A stretch of 64,000 nt of DNA from Prorocentrum cordatum (Eukaryota; Sar; Dinophyceae; Prorocentrales; Prorocentraceae). Location: positions 307,501 through 371,500 of the forward strand of contig CAUYUJ010011448.1 of assembly GCA_963575745.1 (NCBI GenBank), given 5' to 3'. Made by a program: the position numbers and the translations under genes. Below the pieces are notes generated by a model. That model did not search any database. It worked only from the letters and a program-made list of their open reading frames with translations, and had not been told where the DNA came from. Shown one piece after another: positions 30,197 through 42,300 of this stretch. The first letter of the stretch is position 1. Each line of letters starts with the position of its first letter.

Positions 30197-30470
30197 GGGC
30201 CGGTTTTCCACCACCACCATCATAAGTTGGAGGGGGGGATCAGGTGGTGGTGGAGGAGCATGAGGAGGAGGAGGATGAGGAGGAGGAGGAGGAGGAGGAG
30301 GAGGAGGAGGAGGGGGAGGGAGGAGGAGGAGGAGGAGGAGGAGGGAGGAGGGGGAGGAGGAGGAGGAGGAGGAGGAGGAGGAGGAGGAGGAGGAGGAGGA
30401 GGGAGGAGGAGGAGGAGGACCCCTCCCCCTCCAACTTCTGTTGGTGGTGGTGGTTGTGGAAAACAGGCCC
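30197..30470. mobile_element. ~274-bp foldback element enclosing a GGA array
   Basis: The left arm GGGCCGGTTTTCCACCACCA reads on to AAGTTGGAGGGGG. The right arm complement reads GGGCCTGTTTTCCACAACCA and on to AAGTTGGAGGGGG. A GGA array of about 170 bases occupies the middle, so the array probably grew inside the inserted element. Confidence 0.6.
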
Positions 30471-30654
30471 CTCAGCGTGCTCTCCTCGACTGCCCAGGCC
30501 TGCGCTCCCTCCCCGGGCCCGGCCCGCCGCCGGCTCGAGCGCCCCTCGCCCCGCCGCTGGGCCCCTCTGCCCCCGCACCGCGCGGCCCCGAGCAGGGGCG
30601 CACGCCACCGAGCGCCGCTTGGACGAGCGGGCGGAGGGCGGACTCCTCCTCTCG

Positions 30655-31075
30655 TCCTCCTCCTCCTCCTCCTCCTCCTCCTCCTCCTCCTCCTCCTCCT
30701 CCTCCCGTCCTCCCCTTCCCTCCTCCTCTCCTCCTCCTCCTCCTCCTCCGTCCTCCCTCCCTCCTCCTCCTCCTCCCGTCCTCCCTCTCGCCTCCTCCTC
30801 CTCCTCCTTCCTCCCTGCTCCCCTGCCTTCATGTTCCTCCTCGCTCCCGCCGCTCCCTCCGACGGCGGGCGTGGGCCTCGCGTGGCCAGAGCTCTTTTGG
30901 TCGGGAGCCTGCAGATTCCCTGCTGCTCCTCCTCCATCTCCTCCTCCTCCATCTCCTCCTCCATCTTTTTCTGCTCCTCATCGTCGTTGTCTTCTTCTTC
31001 TTCTTTTGCTCCTCCTCCTCCTTTTCCGCCTCCTCCTTTTCCGCCTCCTCCTTTTCCTCCTCCTCCTCCTCCTCC
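30655..31075. repeat. CCT/CTT-rich polypyrimidine region
   Basis: Two blocks of CCT (30655-30835 and 30925-31075) surround about 90 bases of unique sequence. The second block ends in CTCCAG followed by non-repetitive sequence. Confidence 0.8.
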
Positions 31076-31203
31076 AGCGCCTGGGGGCCCTCCGAGGGCA
31101 GTCTTTCTTGGTCGTGGCGGCAGCCTTGCCTGGGGTTGCATCCTTTCGCGCATCTCAGTTGTTCCCTTCACGCACCCAGGATCCCGAAGAAGCCGCCCAC
31201 CAA

Positions 31204-31420
31204 GGTCGGGGGGTGCAGCTGCCAGGGAAGCAGCTCGTAATAGAGATCATGGACGCGATTGGCGCCAACATAGCGTCAGCAGCATACGACGAGATGGCAG
31301 CCAGGCGTGGGGAGGAACTTCAGCGCTTGGTTATATCCACGTCCGAGGCCACCCTTGAACGAGAGCTACGACAGTTGTTCGCGAACGCAATGGACCAGAT
31401 GGACAATAACACAAGGTCCT
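31204..31420 (+). other. Coding-like fragment after a TGCCAG acceptor-like site
   Basis: The + frame reads GKQLVIEIMDAIGANIASAA then YDEMAARRGEELQRLVI and LERELRQLFANAMDQMDNN, a helical, well-mixed composition unlike the flanking repeats. A different frame then appears coding-like (31470-31690, LKVALQKRGWSVPIAHEP). It could be an exon or a decayed ORF; family unknown. Confidence 0.3.
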
Positions 31421-31699
31421 CTCCAATGTGGCAGTGGAGCAAACGAGAGCAGTGCGAGGGAGGCATCGAAAGGTACGGGGTTCACCCTGAAGGTCGCGCT
31501 GCAGAAAAGAGGTTGGTCAGTTCCCATAGCACACGAGCCGAAGAAGAAGGGAGACAACTTCTGCAAGAGCACCGTGGCTGTGCACGACCCGCGCATGGCA
31601 AGCAAGTGGTGGTCAGCACTGTCGGGCCACATGCATAATATCCCGATGTTGGTCATTGGCGAAGGCGAGGCCGACCACCATGTACGCTAGCACAGCGAT

Positions 31700-34600
31700 C
31701 CAGGCGCCATTCCTCAGGATTGGAGCCGGTGGCGGCAAACCAAGCAAGGTCTTTTTGAAGGGCGCCTTCTTCCTGTTCGGCGAGGGCGGAATCAATTGCC
31801 AGTTCAAGAGTACTACCGCCCAGGCGCTGGAGGAGAACAAGTTGGCGGCATGATTGCGCATTGCGATCTTCGAGACAGTTGCGACGCGTGCCGGTTCTGA
31901 CATTAGCCAGCTGTTCGACGCCCAGTTCTCAGGTGCAGCCCCTGTCCTCGGCCACCGTGGCGCTGCGGGCATGCTGGGAAGCGAAAGAGATATCGCTCAG
32001 GCATTCGAGGAACGCGTTGGATGGCACCCGGCGCCGCCGAGCCAGAGGTGGCATCGCTTGAGGCGCCAATGCGCTTGATCAGACCCGGCTCCCTGGCAAC
32101 GACTACTCCGACAAGAGGTGGGCGCGCGCTGCCAGGCGTTTTCGCAGTGGCAAAATGAGAAGTGCTGGATTATATGCCATGCTATCAGGATTCAAAGGCA
32201 TCGCGCTGACCAGCCCCTACGTCGGAAGCCCCGAGCAGGCGGAGAAGGACGCGAACGAAACATTCGTGGTTTGGTTGCCAAGGCCGACGAGATCGCGAGG
32301 AAGTGGGGCGGCCACCGGCGGGCCATGAGGAGCGATGCGAGGTCCGCAGGCGTGCGCGTGGCCCGCGCCGCCCTCCGGGCAAAGGGGGTGACCGTTGAGG
32401 TGGGGGGCTATGCGGCGTGCTTGGCCAGACAGAGATCGCGCGCCGATCGTATTCCAGCTGGCATGGCCTCGAGCGGTCAGATCCAGGTATTGGCGGATAA
32501 ATTGCGCTGGAACTGCGATTGCGTGATCGTCGCGTGCGAGAGTTCTGAGAGCAGCCGCTGCGCCGTCGCGAAGGCAGATGCGCCGCCTCAAGGTGCGCGC
32601 TGGCGGGTGGGGGTCTGCATCCAGCCCTGGGTCGTCGCGGCGCTGTCGGGCGAGCCCAAGGCGCGCGCAGGGGGGGCCGCGCCCGCGATCGTCTTGGCTG
32701 AGGAGCTAGGCGAGGCGAAGGAGAAGAGCATCGCGGCAACGAGGACTTTGCCGAGAGGACCAAAGTCGGCAGCAATAGGCAAGACGGCGACGACGAGTGC
32801 ACCAGCGTGGCTCACGCACCTGCGCCCTGAAGGGGCCACAGTTGCATGTGCGGCAGGCAGCGCGGAAGGGGGCTTGACAGCGGCGCGTCGGCGCTGACGA
32901 GATGGCGGCGGGCGCAGGCCCAGGTGGCTGGTGCGCCCCCCCTGGCAGCCGGCGACCGCGCGGGCAACTTGGGGCGCGACCTGGCCGGGCCCCAGATCCA
33001 GGTGCAGACCCAGAGCCAGAAGACCAAGGCGCATAATGCAAACGACTAGGATGCCAGCGACAGGCTCCATGCCCTCGGCGAGATGGTCGACGCGCAGAGC
33101 GCGAACGTCGCGACGCCCGTGACCAGGCTCGACGGGCTCAGGGGGCTGCAGTTAGGCATCGACGCAATCGTGAAAAGGCTGGGCGCGCTGTCAGGCGAGT
33201 GGGGAGGCAGCGGCGCGTCGACGCAGGAGACCCCGGTGACCGAGGGCGACGCCTGGGGGCGCCCAAGGGAGGAGTGTCCGACCTTGCGTTGGGAAGTAAA
33301 GTCGGAAGACAGGTTGCAACAGGAGTGATTGTACATGGGTGGGAATTCATGCCGCGAGATGGATGCTGACCGTTGACGAGTCGGAACGCGAGGCGCCGCA
33401 GTTTTGCGGGCGCGCCCATCTCATGCTTAAGCAATCCAGGTTTTCTGATGGTTCTATGGGCGAGCGGGGTGGTCTAGCTGACGGCGCGGGCTTTCGTGGG
33501 CATCATTTGTTTCGACTCTTTCCGGCCGATCGCGGTCGAGCTCCGGCCGCAGTGCGCGAGCGCGGCCGCTGGAGGAGGGGGGGGGCGTTCTGGGCGGAAA
33601 TTTTCACATGCATTAGTCGCCGAGCCTTGCCGATGGGTGTGGCGCATTGATTGGAAAATGGTGCGACAGAGAGTGTTATGGCTGCCGGGCGACTGCCCTT
33701 GCGACGTGCTACGCCAGGGCCGCGACGACGGCGAAGAACACGAGGCCAAACGTGCCGATGCCATCGACGCCGACCGCTCCTACGTGGTTGGCTGGAGGCA
33801 GACGGTTGTGAATCTTCATGTTGCGCGTGCTATCGCCGTTTGTATATTCGCTGACAAGAGGACTGCGTCGAGCTCGCCGCTCGACTGGGCGCGGGGGCGG
33901 CCCGGCAGACCGGGGGCCAGGCCGTGGTCTTCCCCGAACATCGCGGCGTTGAGCTCGCGCTGGGGACCTCCGGAGGAGCCCGCGGGCGCGACGTCCAGGT
34001 GTCTTTGCTCCAAGAGACGCGGCGCGCCATTGCGCGGATTCTTTGCTATGGTCGTGGGCTGCGCGCGCTTGGGTGGCAAGTGGCGCGGGGCTTCGGCCTT
34101 CCGCCGAATGAGTTCACGAAGGCGGCGTCGCGCGGCGAGCGCGACCATGTCGTCTGCAGCCATGCGGCGGAATGTGATTGAGTCGGTATCTGGTACCAGC
34201 CGTTTCCCTGGCGGCCGCCGAGTCCAGCGGCGGCCGCGCCGAGGCCTCCGGCGAAGCCGAGGCCCTATGCGACGCCCATGGGTGGGCGGAGGCGTGCGTG
34301 CCCACCCCAGGTGGCGCTCGCTGCTTTGTGGCAGCGCGACATGGCAAAAGCGGGGGCGAGCTCGCTCTCCAAGCTCCAGAGGCGTGAGGAGTGGCCCCTT
34401 GCTTTCTTTGCATGGGCGCCCACGCGCAGTCGATGAAATTGCCGGCGTTGGAATGGGCGCTGCGATCGTGAGCTAGAATGGCATGGCGCTGCGTCGAGAT
34501 CTCGAGATGAGCTCGGCGTGACGTGCGGACGAAGACAATGATTGGGGCAGGCTCGCGCCAAGGCTCGACGCGACGCATGTCGGCTGTGTATTTTGCAGCG

Positions 34601-36420
34601 CTACTGGGCTCCAGGAGATTGGTGAGCTCTGGCTGCTGCGGGGGCCGCCGTTCCCAACGTTCCCCATTTGACATGGCCCAGGGCCTGCTGGCGTTCGAGA
34701 CGGGTTCGCAGGTGGACGAGGCCAGTGTCGCATTTAGTCCAGGATGGACTCTTATCCCGCAGAGGAACCCACGGTTGCGCGTGCTTGCGTCGTCGCGAAG
34801 CACGAGCAGGAGTTAGCATCGCAAGCAAGAGCTGGCGTGGACGTCGACGAGCACTCCTGGGCGGGGAGTCGCATCGCCGAGGACTTCCTCGATCGCATCT
34901 GCCGGGATATCTCGGGTCGCGCAGGGCGGGGGGAAAGCCGCGCCTCAAGCTGCAGCGCGTGGGGCGCAGGCGCGTGGAATATGGGCCCCCCTCAAACTGC
35001 GCGAGCGCGTCGGCGAGGCGGGGTGCCCGGGGCCGCGTTGGACACCGAGCTGCACGGGGGGTAGCCGACAATGGCGCTGGCTCTGTAACGACATCCGACA
35101 TCGAGAAGGCCCAGCCCGCCTGCAGTGCTGGGGGCGGGCCGGCAGAGTCCACTGCTGCCGCGCGGGTGCGAGATTCTTCATTTCCAAGCGGATGTTGCAG
35201 GGGGGTCTTGATTTCTAGCGGAAGCACGCGGCTAAGCAGCGCGTGGAGCAATGGGTCGAAAGGGTCAGACAACGCGCGCTCCATGGGGGCAGCGTCGCGA
35301 GTGCTTGGGTCGCACTTCCGCGACAAGCGCCGACGACGCATCCCGGGGGTCCGCGATGGAACGGGCTCGCGTCGGACCCGTCCATGGTCCATCGCTTGCT
35401 GCGGGTGGAATCCGATCCGATATTCGTAGGGTGGTGCAGCTCGGGCGAGAAACCTGCCTGGCAGGACGTCAGATCTTGATGCGAACGAGAGCTGCCGCCC
35501 CATTGCCCGCCCGAGATGCCCGACTTGACCGATGAGGGCGCCGCCGGGGTCAACGAGAGGAGAGTGCGGCGCAGAGCTGGAGCGCTTGGCGGGCGGATGT
35601 CGCAGGGCGCCAGAGTGTTGCCCCCTTGTGACGTGGCGGTTGCAGACGGGCTAAGATGGGCGTTGCTTCTGACCGCCGTGCCCGTCCTCACCAAGGTTGG
35701 ATTAGTGCGGTGGAAGCCAATCGCAACATGCAGGGAATTGAGGTCGGTGGTCAGAACGTCGACGTAGTCGAGATTATCGAGCTGGTCGGAGGCAACGTTG
35801 TGCCGATTTGGATGCAGACTTTCCGACTTTGGGGGTGTCGCGGTTGGCGATGACCGCGGTTGGCGATGACCCAGGGGTTGCCATTGGGAATTGCTGAGAA
35901 GGGCGGGCGAGGGCGATCGCCCGCGGCAGCTATGTTAGCGATTGGACTTAGCCTTGCCATGCCGCCGCCGAAGACGATGAACATGTTCTGACGGGCCGCT
36001 TTCGCAGCCATATGCTCGAAGGGAAACTGGTTGTTATGTTGCCGGGCCCCCCTCCGCATCGGCATCCTCGGGCTCGCCGTGGGGCCGCTCGCGGTTGGGC
36101 GCGAGGAGGTCTTCCGAGCACTGTTGCGACTCCGGAACGACCTGGGCCACAGCGTGAGACGTTGGCGGACTTGATCTGGCAGTGGGCCGGGCCGCGTATC
36201 ATGCGCAGGGAATGGCGCCCGCCTGGAGTGGATCGTGCGCCTGGAGAGCCACTACCGCCGGCTGCGCATGTCCCAGAGGAGGTGGCTTCAGAAGCAGGTC
36301 CCCCGCGCGAGGAACGACGTGGGCATGCCCGCCGCGTGCCCGCCCAGCCCGGGCGCCCCCGACAACGCCTGGCTGCTGCGCGCGAAGCGGCAGCGTGTCA
36401 GGCTGGGCGAAACAGCGAGG
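31700..36420. other. GC-rich region with scattered coding-like fragments
   Basis: No intact gene. Protein-like + strand pieces include MVDAQSANVATPVTRLDGL (33083-33328), GWISAVEANRNMQGIEVGG (35694-35850) and VRLESHYRRLRMSQRRWLQK (36235-36420). Frames are broken throughout, as in 1-5.4 kb, suggesting one or more decayed element copies. Confidence 0.35.
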
Positions 36421-36426
36421 TCACGT

Positions 36427-36910
36427 CGACCACCCCTTGCGCACCCCCTTATGGTGTCGAGAAGATGCCATGCTTGCTCTGCCATGGACGACCGTCGCGG
36501 GTAGCGGCCGCGGTGAGAGACCACCCCGTGCGCACCCTCTGTGGTGTCGAGACTCTGCCATGCTGCTGTGCCATGGACGACCGTCACGGATAGCGGCCGC
36601 GGTGAGAGACCACCCCCTGCGCACCACCTGTGGTGTCGAGAAAATGCCATGCTTGCTGTGCCATGGACGACCGTCACGGATAGCGGCCGCGGTGAGAGAC
36701 CACCCCGTGCGCACCCTTGTGGTGTCGAGAATATGCCATGCTTGTTGAGCCGTGGACGACCGTCACGGATAGCGGCCGCGGTGAGAGACCCCCCCTGCGC
36801 ACCCCCTATGGTGTCGAGAATAACATATGCCATGCCTGCTGTGCCATGGACGACCGTCACGGATAGCGGCCGCGGTGAGAGACCACCCCTTGCGCATCCC
36901 CTTATGGTGC
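36427..36910. repeat. ~90-bp tandem repeat, about 5.3 copies
   Basis: TGGACGACCGTC recurs at 36484, 36574, 36664, 36753 and 36846 (spacing 90, 90, 89, 93). Each unit also has AGCGGCCGCGGTGAGAGACC, TGCGCACC and TGGTGTCGAG. The minus strand stays open across the array, but unit lengths of 89-93 make coding unlikely. Confidence 0.9.
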
Positions 36911-36954
36911 TGTGTGTCAATGTGCTGTGTGTTGTGTTCTGCTGTGCAATGCTG

Positions 36955-37190
36955 AGCTGAGCTATGTTATGCTGCGGTGCGCTTCGCTGTGCTGCGCTGT
37001 GTTGTGTGAGAATGAAAAGGAGGGGGAGGTGTGTATGTGTGTGTGTGGCGGAGACGCGGGTGCGACGCGGTAGGGATGAAAACCAGAACTGTGCTGTGCT
37101 GTGTTGTGCTGAGCTGTGCTGTGCTGTGCTGTGCTGTGCTGCGCTGCGCTGCACTGTGCTGTGCTGTGCTGTGTGAGAAGGAAAAGGAGG
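36955..37190. repeat. GCTGT/GTGCT pentanucleotide array
   Basis: Two blocks of GCTGT pentamers surround a short unique stretch. The sequence GAGAATGAAAAGGAGGGGGA near 37008 is echoed near 37176 as GAGAAGGAAAAGGAGGAGGG. Confidence 0.85.
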
Positions 37191-37510
37191 AGGGGTGAGG
37201 AGACGCAGGTGCTTGGCGGGAAGGAAGAAGACCAACACCCCACTAAGCATGTGGGGAAAACCAAGACGGTGGACGATGAACAACTTTCGGTGGTGCAGGA
37301 TTCGCTGAACAGGGGTGCCGCTGCTGCTGCCACTGCCGCGTTCAATAGGCATGATCTTTCCCTCTGCCGTCCGCCTTGAAGTAAAGCAACGAACGATGCT
37401 AGCCGTTTTGGGGCAAGCAGGGGAATAGTTCAATTTTGAAGCACACTCCCAGTGTTAGGACAGTTCCTTTGTAGCCTCCGATCTGCTTGAAAGCGGGCCC
37501 AAGCGGGCCC

Positions 37511-39343
37511 ATGCCGGGGGGATGGATCAAAGCAGGAACCCTTGCCGACGGGGACCTGCTCAACGATATCCTTGAGTCTGAGTTGATAGAGGCGGCCGCC
37601 TACGACGACGACGATGCCTCCCAGGGTACGTACATACTTCAGGTACTTCACGGAGACTACGCTCCAGAAGGCGGCGTGCTTCTCACAGCGCGCTACCTTG
37701 CAGCGAAAGACGACTATTATAATTATTGGATGCGGTTTGGAGGCCGCCCAATAAAAGACGTCTACCCCGTGTGCGCAGCTGCTGGGTGCAGGGGGGGCCA
37801 AAAGGACAAATCCATATAGAGTCCTGGAGGCCACTCGGCCGCGAGGACATCGAGGAGGGCAGGCTCGCCTGGGCGGCGAAGCCAGGACTCCAGAAACGGA
37901 TTCTGGAGGCCCTGCGCGAGGGGGCTGAGCCAGGGGGAGAGCGGTGCCGAACGCCGCGGCGGCGAGGCGACGCCGCTGGCCGACGGGGAGCGCCCCCCTG
38001 GCCGGTCGCCGAGTGGCCGCCCAGCGGCGGAGCCACGAGCGGAGGCTCTGGGCGAGCCTCCGCCTGCGGGGCGCGGGGCCCCCGACGGCGCGTTGTGGGC
38101 TGGCGCCCGCAGCGTGCGACCCCGGCGTGGGGTCGGGGAAGAGCTAGAGGAGCTCCGCGCTGGCCTGGAGGAAGGCAACAACCGCCACGGCCTGGACAGG
38201 CCAGACCGCGCCCGCGGGCACAGGAGCAGGTCGCCGCGGGGCCGCGCGCGGGGGGGGCGCCAGGAGGGCGCCCCGGGCGGACGGAGCCCTTCCCCTCGGG
38301 GGAGCAGGGGCCCGCCGGGGCGTCGCCGCGATGTGGCCCCCGCTGCCGGCGCCGGCGCGCTGGCGCCGAGCGGTGCCTGTGGCGGCCGCAGCCCGCGCCG
38401 CAGGGGCAGCCCGCAGTTCGCCGCTAGCCCCCGCCGCAGGGAGCCGCGCAGCCCGCGCCGCCGCGAGGCGCCGAGCCCGCGCCGCGGAGAGCGGCGCAGC
38501 CCGCCCCGCCGTGAGGCAGCGAGTCCGCGGCGCGGGGGAGAGCCCAGCCCGCGCCGCCGCGAAGCGGCGAGCCCGCGCGGCCGGGAACAGGGCGCAAGGG
38601 AGCGGTCAGGAGACGGGCCCCGCCGGCGCCGCCGCCGTTGGCGGGCTCGCTCTAGCTGCAGCGACAGCGACGAGGCGGGTTTTCACAACGCCTCGACCCC
38701 AGGCGACCGCTCGAGCACCACGCAGGGGCGGTTGATGCGCTTCGCGCGCGAGAACCAAGGCAGGCTGGCCGAGAAGCTACTGTGGAAAATGGCCAGCAGG
38801 GTTACTCCTGGGGGAGAGGCGGACTCCGACTCCGAGAACCAGACAGGAGCCGCACCGGCGGTCGCTTCGGCGTACCACTTGAGGGTGCTGTCCACGCAGC
38901 AGCCGCCCCTCTCGAAGCGCAACGCGAACGAGATGCGGCTCATGTGCAAAATGCTCGACCTGCTCAGCCGCAACAAGGTCAAGAGAGCCATGGACTTCGC
39001 AGCCCAGCACTTGAAAGCCATCGAGCAGTCGGTGGCAGACGGGGGCTGGACCAGAGCCCGCTTCCTCGAATTGTTCGAGGAGGATGCGCCGTCCCTCGTC
39101 GGCAGGGGGGAGAAGTACATGATGCGGTCGGAGGTCCGAGCCGAGCAGGCACTCGCTCTCCGGAGCGGCTCGGGCCCGAAAGGGGCACCAAAGGGCGCCC
39201 GCTCGGACGAAGCTGGCGCAGCGGTCAACGGGGCGACGGAGAGCCGCGGCAAGGGCGAGGCCTTCAGCGGGAAGGGCTTCAGCTTCGGCGCGGCCTCGAA
39301 GAGCAAAGCGAAGGGGAAAGACAAGGCGGGGAAGTGGTGGTGA
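37511..39343 (+). CDS. DIRS-like retrotransposon ORF1 (Gag-like), with two compensating frameshifts
   Basis: The best start is the ATG at 37511 (MPGGWIKAGTLADGDLLND). Frame 2 runs to a TAG at 37817-37819. The protein-like sense shifts to frame 1 at a G7 run (37791-37797), giving GQIHIESWRPLGREDIEEG, then returns to frame 2 near 37930, where it stays open to the TGA at 39341-39343. The product would be about 610 residues. It has an acidic N-terminal domain, a long Arg/Ser-rich middle with repeated SPRRRE units (about 38390-38590), a helical domain near 38730-39180 (MRLMCKMLDLLSRNKVKRAM) and a Gly/Lys-rich tail ending KGKDKAGKWW. Position upstream of the RT ORF and the basic tail suggest a nucleic-acid-binding Gag. 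The two shifts may be sequencing errors in G runs or real decay. Confidence 0.55.
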
Positions 39344-42300
39344 AAGACGACCGCCGCTACCCGTGCCCACCCGCCCTGGATGTCGATTCCAGGAGTGTGG
39401 GAAAGCGCACTTTGCGCGGGCAGGCCCGACCTCCTGGTTGCAAACGCAGCCAGCCCGCCCTGGATGTCGATTCTGGGAGCGGGGGGAAGCGCATTTTGCG
39501 CGGGCAGGCCCAACCTCCTGCCGGCGAACGCAGCCCGCCTCCCCTGGATGTCGATTCCGGGGGAGCGGGAAAGCTTGTTCCCGGCGCGCAGTTTCACCCT
39601 ACTTGCCTACAGAGCGGTGCAAAAGCATCTGCCTCTTCAATTGCTGTAACGGATTCCTCGGCGCACGATCTCTTCGCACCTCTTCCTTCTCCTCCTCTTC
39701 CCCTTCACTTTTGTGCAAAAGAAAGCGGTGGGGCGCAAGTGGCCCCGCTACCAATACCCGCGTGGCAAGCTATAGCGGGCGAAGAGCTAGAGGAGCTAGT
39801 CCACGAAAACGAGCTGTGGGCATTCTTTGAAGACGCGCTGACTCACCTGGACACGCCGTTAGGGCGGTATGCCTCGCTCGACCCTCCTTCGGGCACCCAG
39901 CCCGCCAGCGACTTGCTACCAATGCCGGCAGCAGCGGCGCGCGAGCACGCGCGGTCGTTGTCTGAGGCAGCGGGGCACGACGGTGCTCGCGCATCCCACT
40001 GCCAGGCGGCAGTGTGGTGCATGACGGTAACCCTCAACTTCTTCGCGCAAGCAGCATGGGCGGGAGACGCGAAAGGCTCCCCTTCGCCAGGGCCGCGACC
40101 AGGCCTCACAACCACGCAACAGCACGCCGCGGGCCATCTTTGGGAAGCGGCAGCCGAGCTCCTGGCGGAAGGCGGCCCCGCGCCGTCCGCTCGCCAGATC
40201 AGGGCGGACCTAGCCACTCGCCAAACGGATTACATGGGTGAGCCCGTTTCCGTGCGCAGGCAACTGGTCGCAAGCAAGGTGCTGCCGGCTTGGCCGCGCG
40301 CGGGCGAAGCGGCAGCAGTGCCCGTCACTAGGTTCTTGGACGGGGAGCTTCTTGACGATGTCCTTAACCCAAGCTCCTGCCTCCTCCCCCCAGACGAATG
40401 GCCCCTCGACCCGCCGTGTTCGAGAGTGCACGCCTCGGACCGAGAATGGTGCAAAATCGTGAAAGAGGGCGCTGCCAGAGGCATTTTCGCCGAGGTCCCA
40501 GAAGACAAGATTTTCCGCGACCCTTCAGGCCGGCTGGTCGTCAACGGGGCAATGGGCATCGACAAGCCCCCCAAATCTTCCGAAGAAGGGGAAACGCTGT
40601 TGCGCTTCATCTCCATCTTCACACCGATCAACGCGTATTTACGCAAGCTCCGTGGAGATGACCACACTCTCCCGGTAGCGGCGCTACTCAGCGCTTGCAT
40701 TTTGGAAGATGGGGAGGAGTTCTGGGACGACGCTGAAGACCAAAAGGGCTGCTTCAACATCTTCCGGCTCCCGGAAGAGTGGCTGGGGTATTGCGCGTAC
40801 TCCAAGCAGGTCCCAGCGTCAGCGTTCGGTGGGGATCCGAACAGGCTAGCTTGGGTTGCTATGCGTTGCGTTGCGATGGGGTCAAAAATCGCTGTATCGA
40901 TCATGCAGCGGGTCATGCGGGTCCTGGTGTTCGAAGAATCTACCGTCGACGCGGCCACGGAGCTCAGGCGAGACGCGCCGGTGCCCGAGGATAGCGTGAG
41001 CGTCGTTTGTCTCGACGGGTTCGACTTCGTGCGGAAAGCCCAAACGCGGCTCCAGCACCTCCAGGCGCCAGAATCGGAAGAACACATCGCCTTCGTTGGC
41101 ACGTGTGCCCGATATGGCATCCCCCTCAACCCTGCGAAGTCTTTGGTGGCGAAGCTCAATGCGGGCATCCTCGGCGGTCTTCTGCGGGGGGACAAGGGCT
41201 GGCTGGCGGTGGCGCCGGACAAGGCCCGAGCACTAGCATTCAAAGGCGCGGTCCTGGCCACGGAAAGCTCCTGGAGCGCTGGCGCGCTCCAGCATTGGGC
41301 CGGGCAGGCTTGTTTTGCCGCCGGCTTCCGCAGGCCTCTCTTCGCGGTGCTCGAACAAGTCTTCCCGACCATGCAGTTGGCAGCAAGTGGGCCTATTCAG
41401 GCCAGCGCAGCAACCATGGACGAAATCATTGCCTTCACATTATTGCTGCCTCTAGCATACACAAACTTGCGGGCGCAAGTGAAAAGAGCAATCTCGTGCA
41501 CGGATGCGTCGGAACACGGGGGAGGGGCGGCCGAAGCTACCACCTTCGTCCGCACTCAGGACCCGCAGCGCGCCGCGCGCTTCGAAGCGCACTTTGCGAG
41601 GCTGGCGGGAGACTCCTCCAGGGCGACCGGAAAGTCCGCGGGCTGCGTCGTGTGCGGCACCTCCCTGCCAGAAAACGCTTGGGCCGGCAATTTTGCGCGC
41701 TGTCCGGCAGCGTGCGGCGTGGTCATGTGTTCGGTGGACTGCGTGCTCACGCACCGCCGGGTAAGTTGCGACTTAGCGGGGGAGAGGCTATTCAGCTTCT
41801 TCGAGGGCCACTCCGGCCCCGATGCCCTGCTTACGTGGGCCGTAGCCTGCTCAGGCGTGGAGATTTGTCTCCCCCTCGACCCCACCAGGGTCCCCTACTC
41901 GGAGGTGCTCCGAGAATCGGGGCGCAAACACATCCACTTGGAAGCGGATGACGAGGCCACAGCTTGGGAGCATTGGAATGCATCCCCGGAGTGGCAGGCG
42001 CACTCGCGCTCCCTTTCGGCGCCCGGGGGAAAGCCCGCCAAAATCGGCAGCCTTGCATTCGCAAGGTTGCAGTGGAGGCTCGCCAACTGGGGGTTTGCAG
42101 TCGTGCAAGCCCCCGCGCATGACCCTCTGTGGTACACCCCGGAAGCTCTCGCGGTGAGCCGCCGCGCAGGGGTGCACGAAACAGCCGTCGTCCTTGACTA
42201 CGGGGGCGCCGGCGGCCAGCAGGAAGTTTGGTTCCTGCACAACTGCCGGGCACTGTGCACGGTGCTTCCAGGCGCGCCAGGCCAGGCTACTTCAAGAGAG

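Noticed and set aside
30244-31203. Long Glu/Gly/Ser/Pro ORFs on both strands
   Set aside because: They follow GGA and CCT arrays; only the stretch after 31204 has mixed composition.
37399-37414. 16-base match to the DIRS spacer as the A1 repeat
   Set aside because: Identity ends at both edges of the 16 bases, far short of the expected few hundred.
38782-39330. ATG at 38782 as start of the RT ORF
   Set aside because: This part is the -1 shadow of the Gag-like frame, whose peptide is clearly the coding one here.
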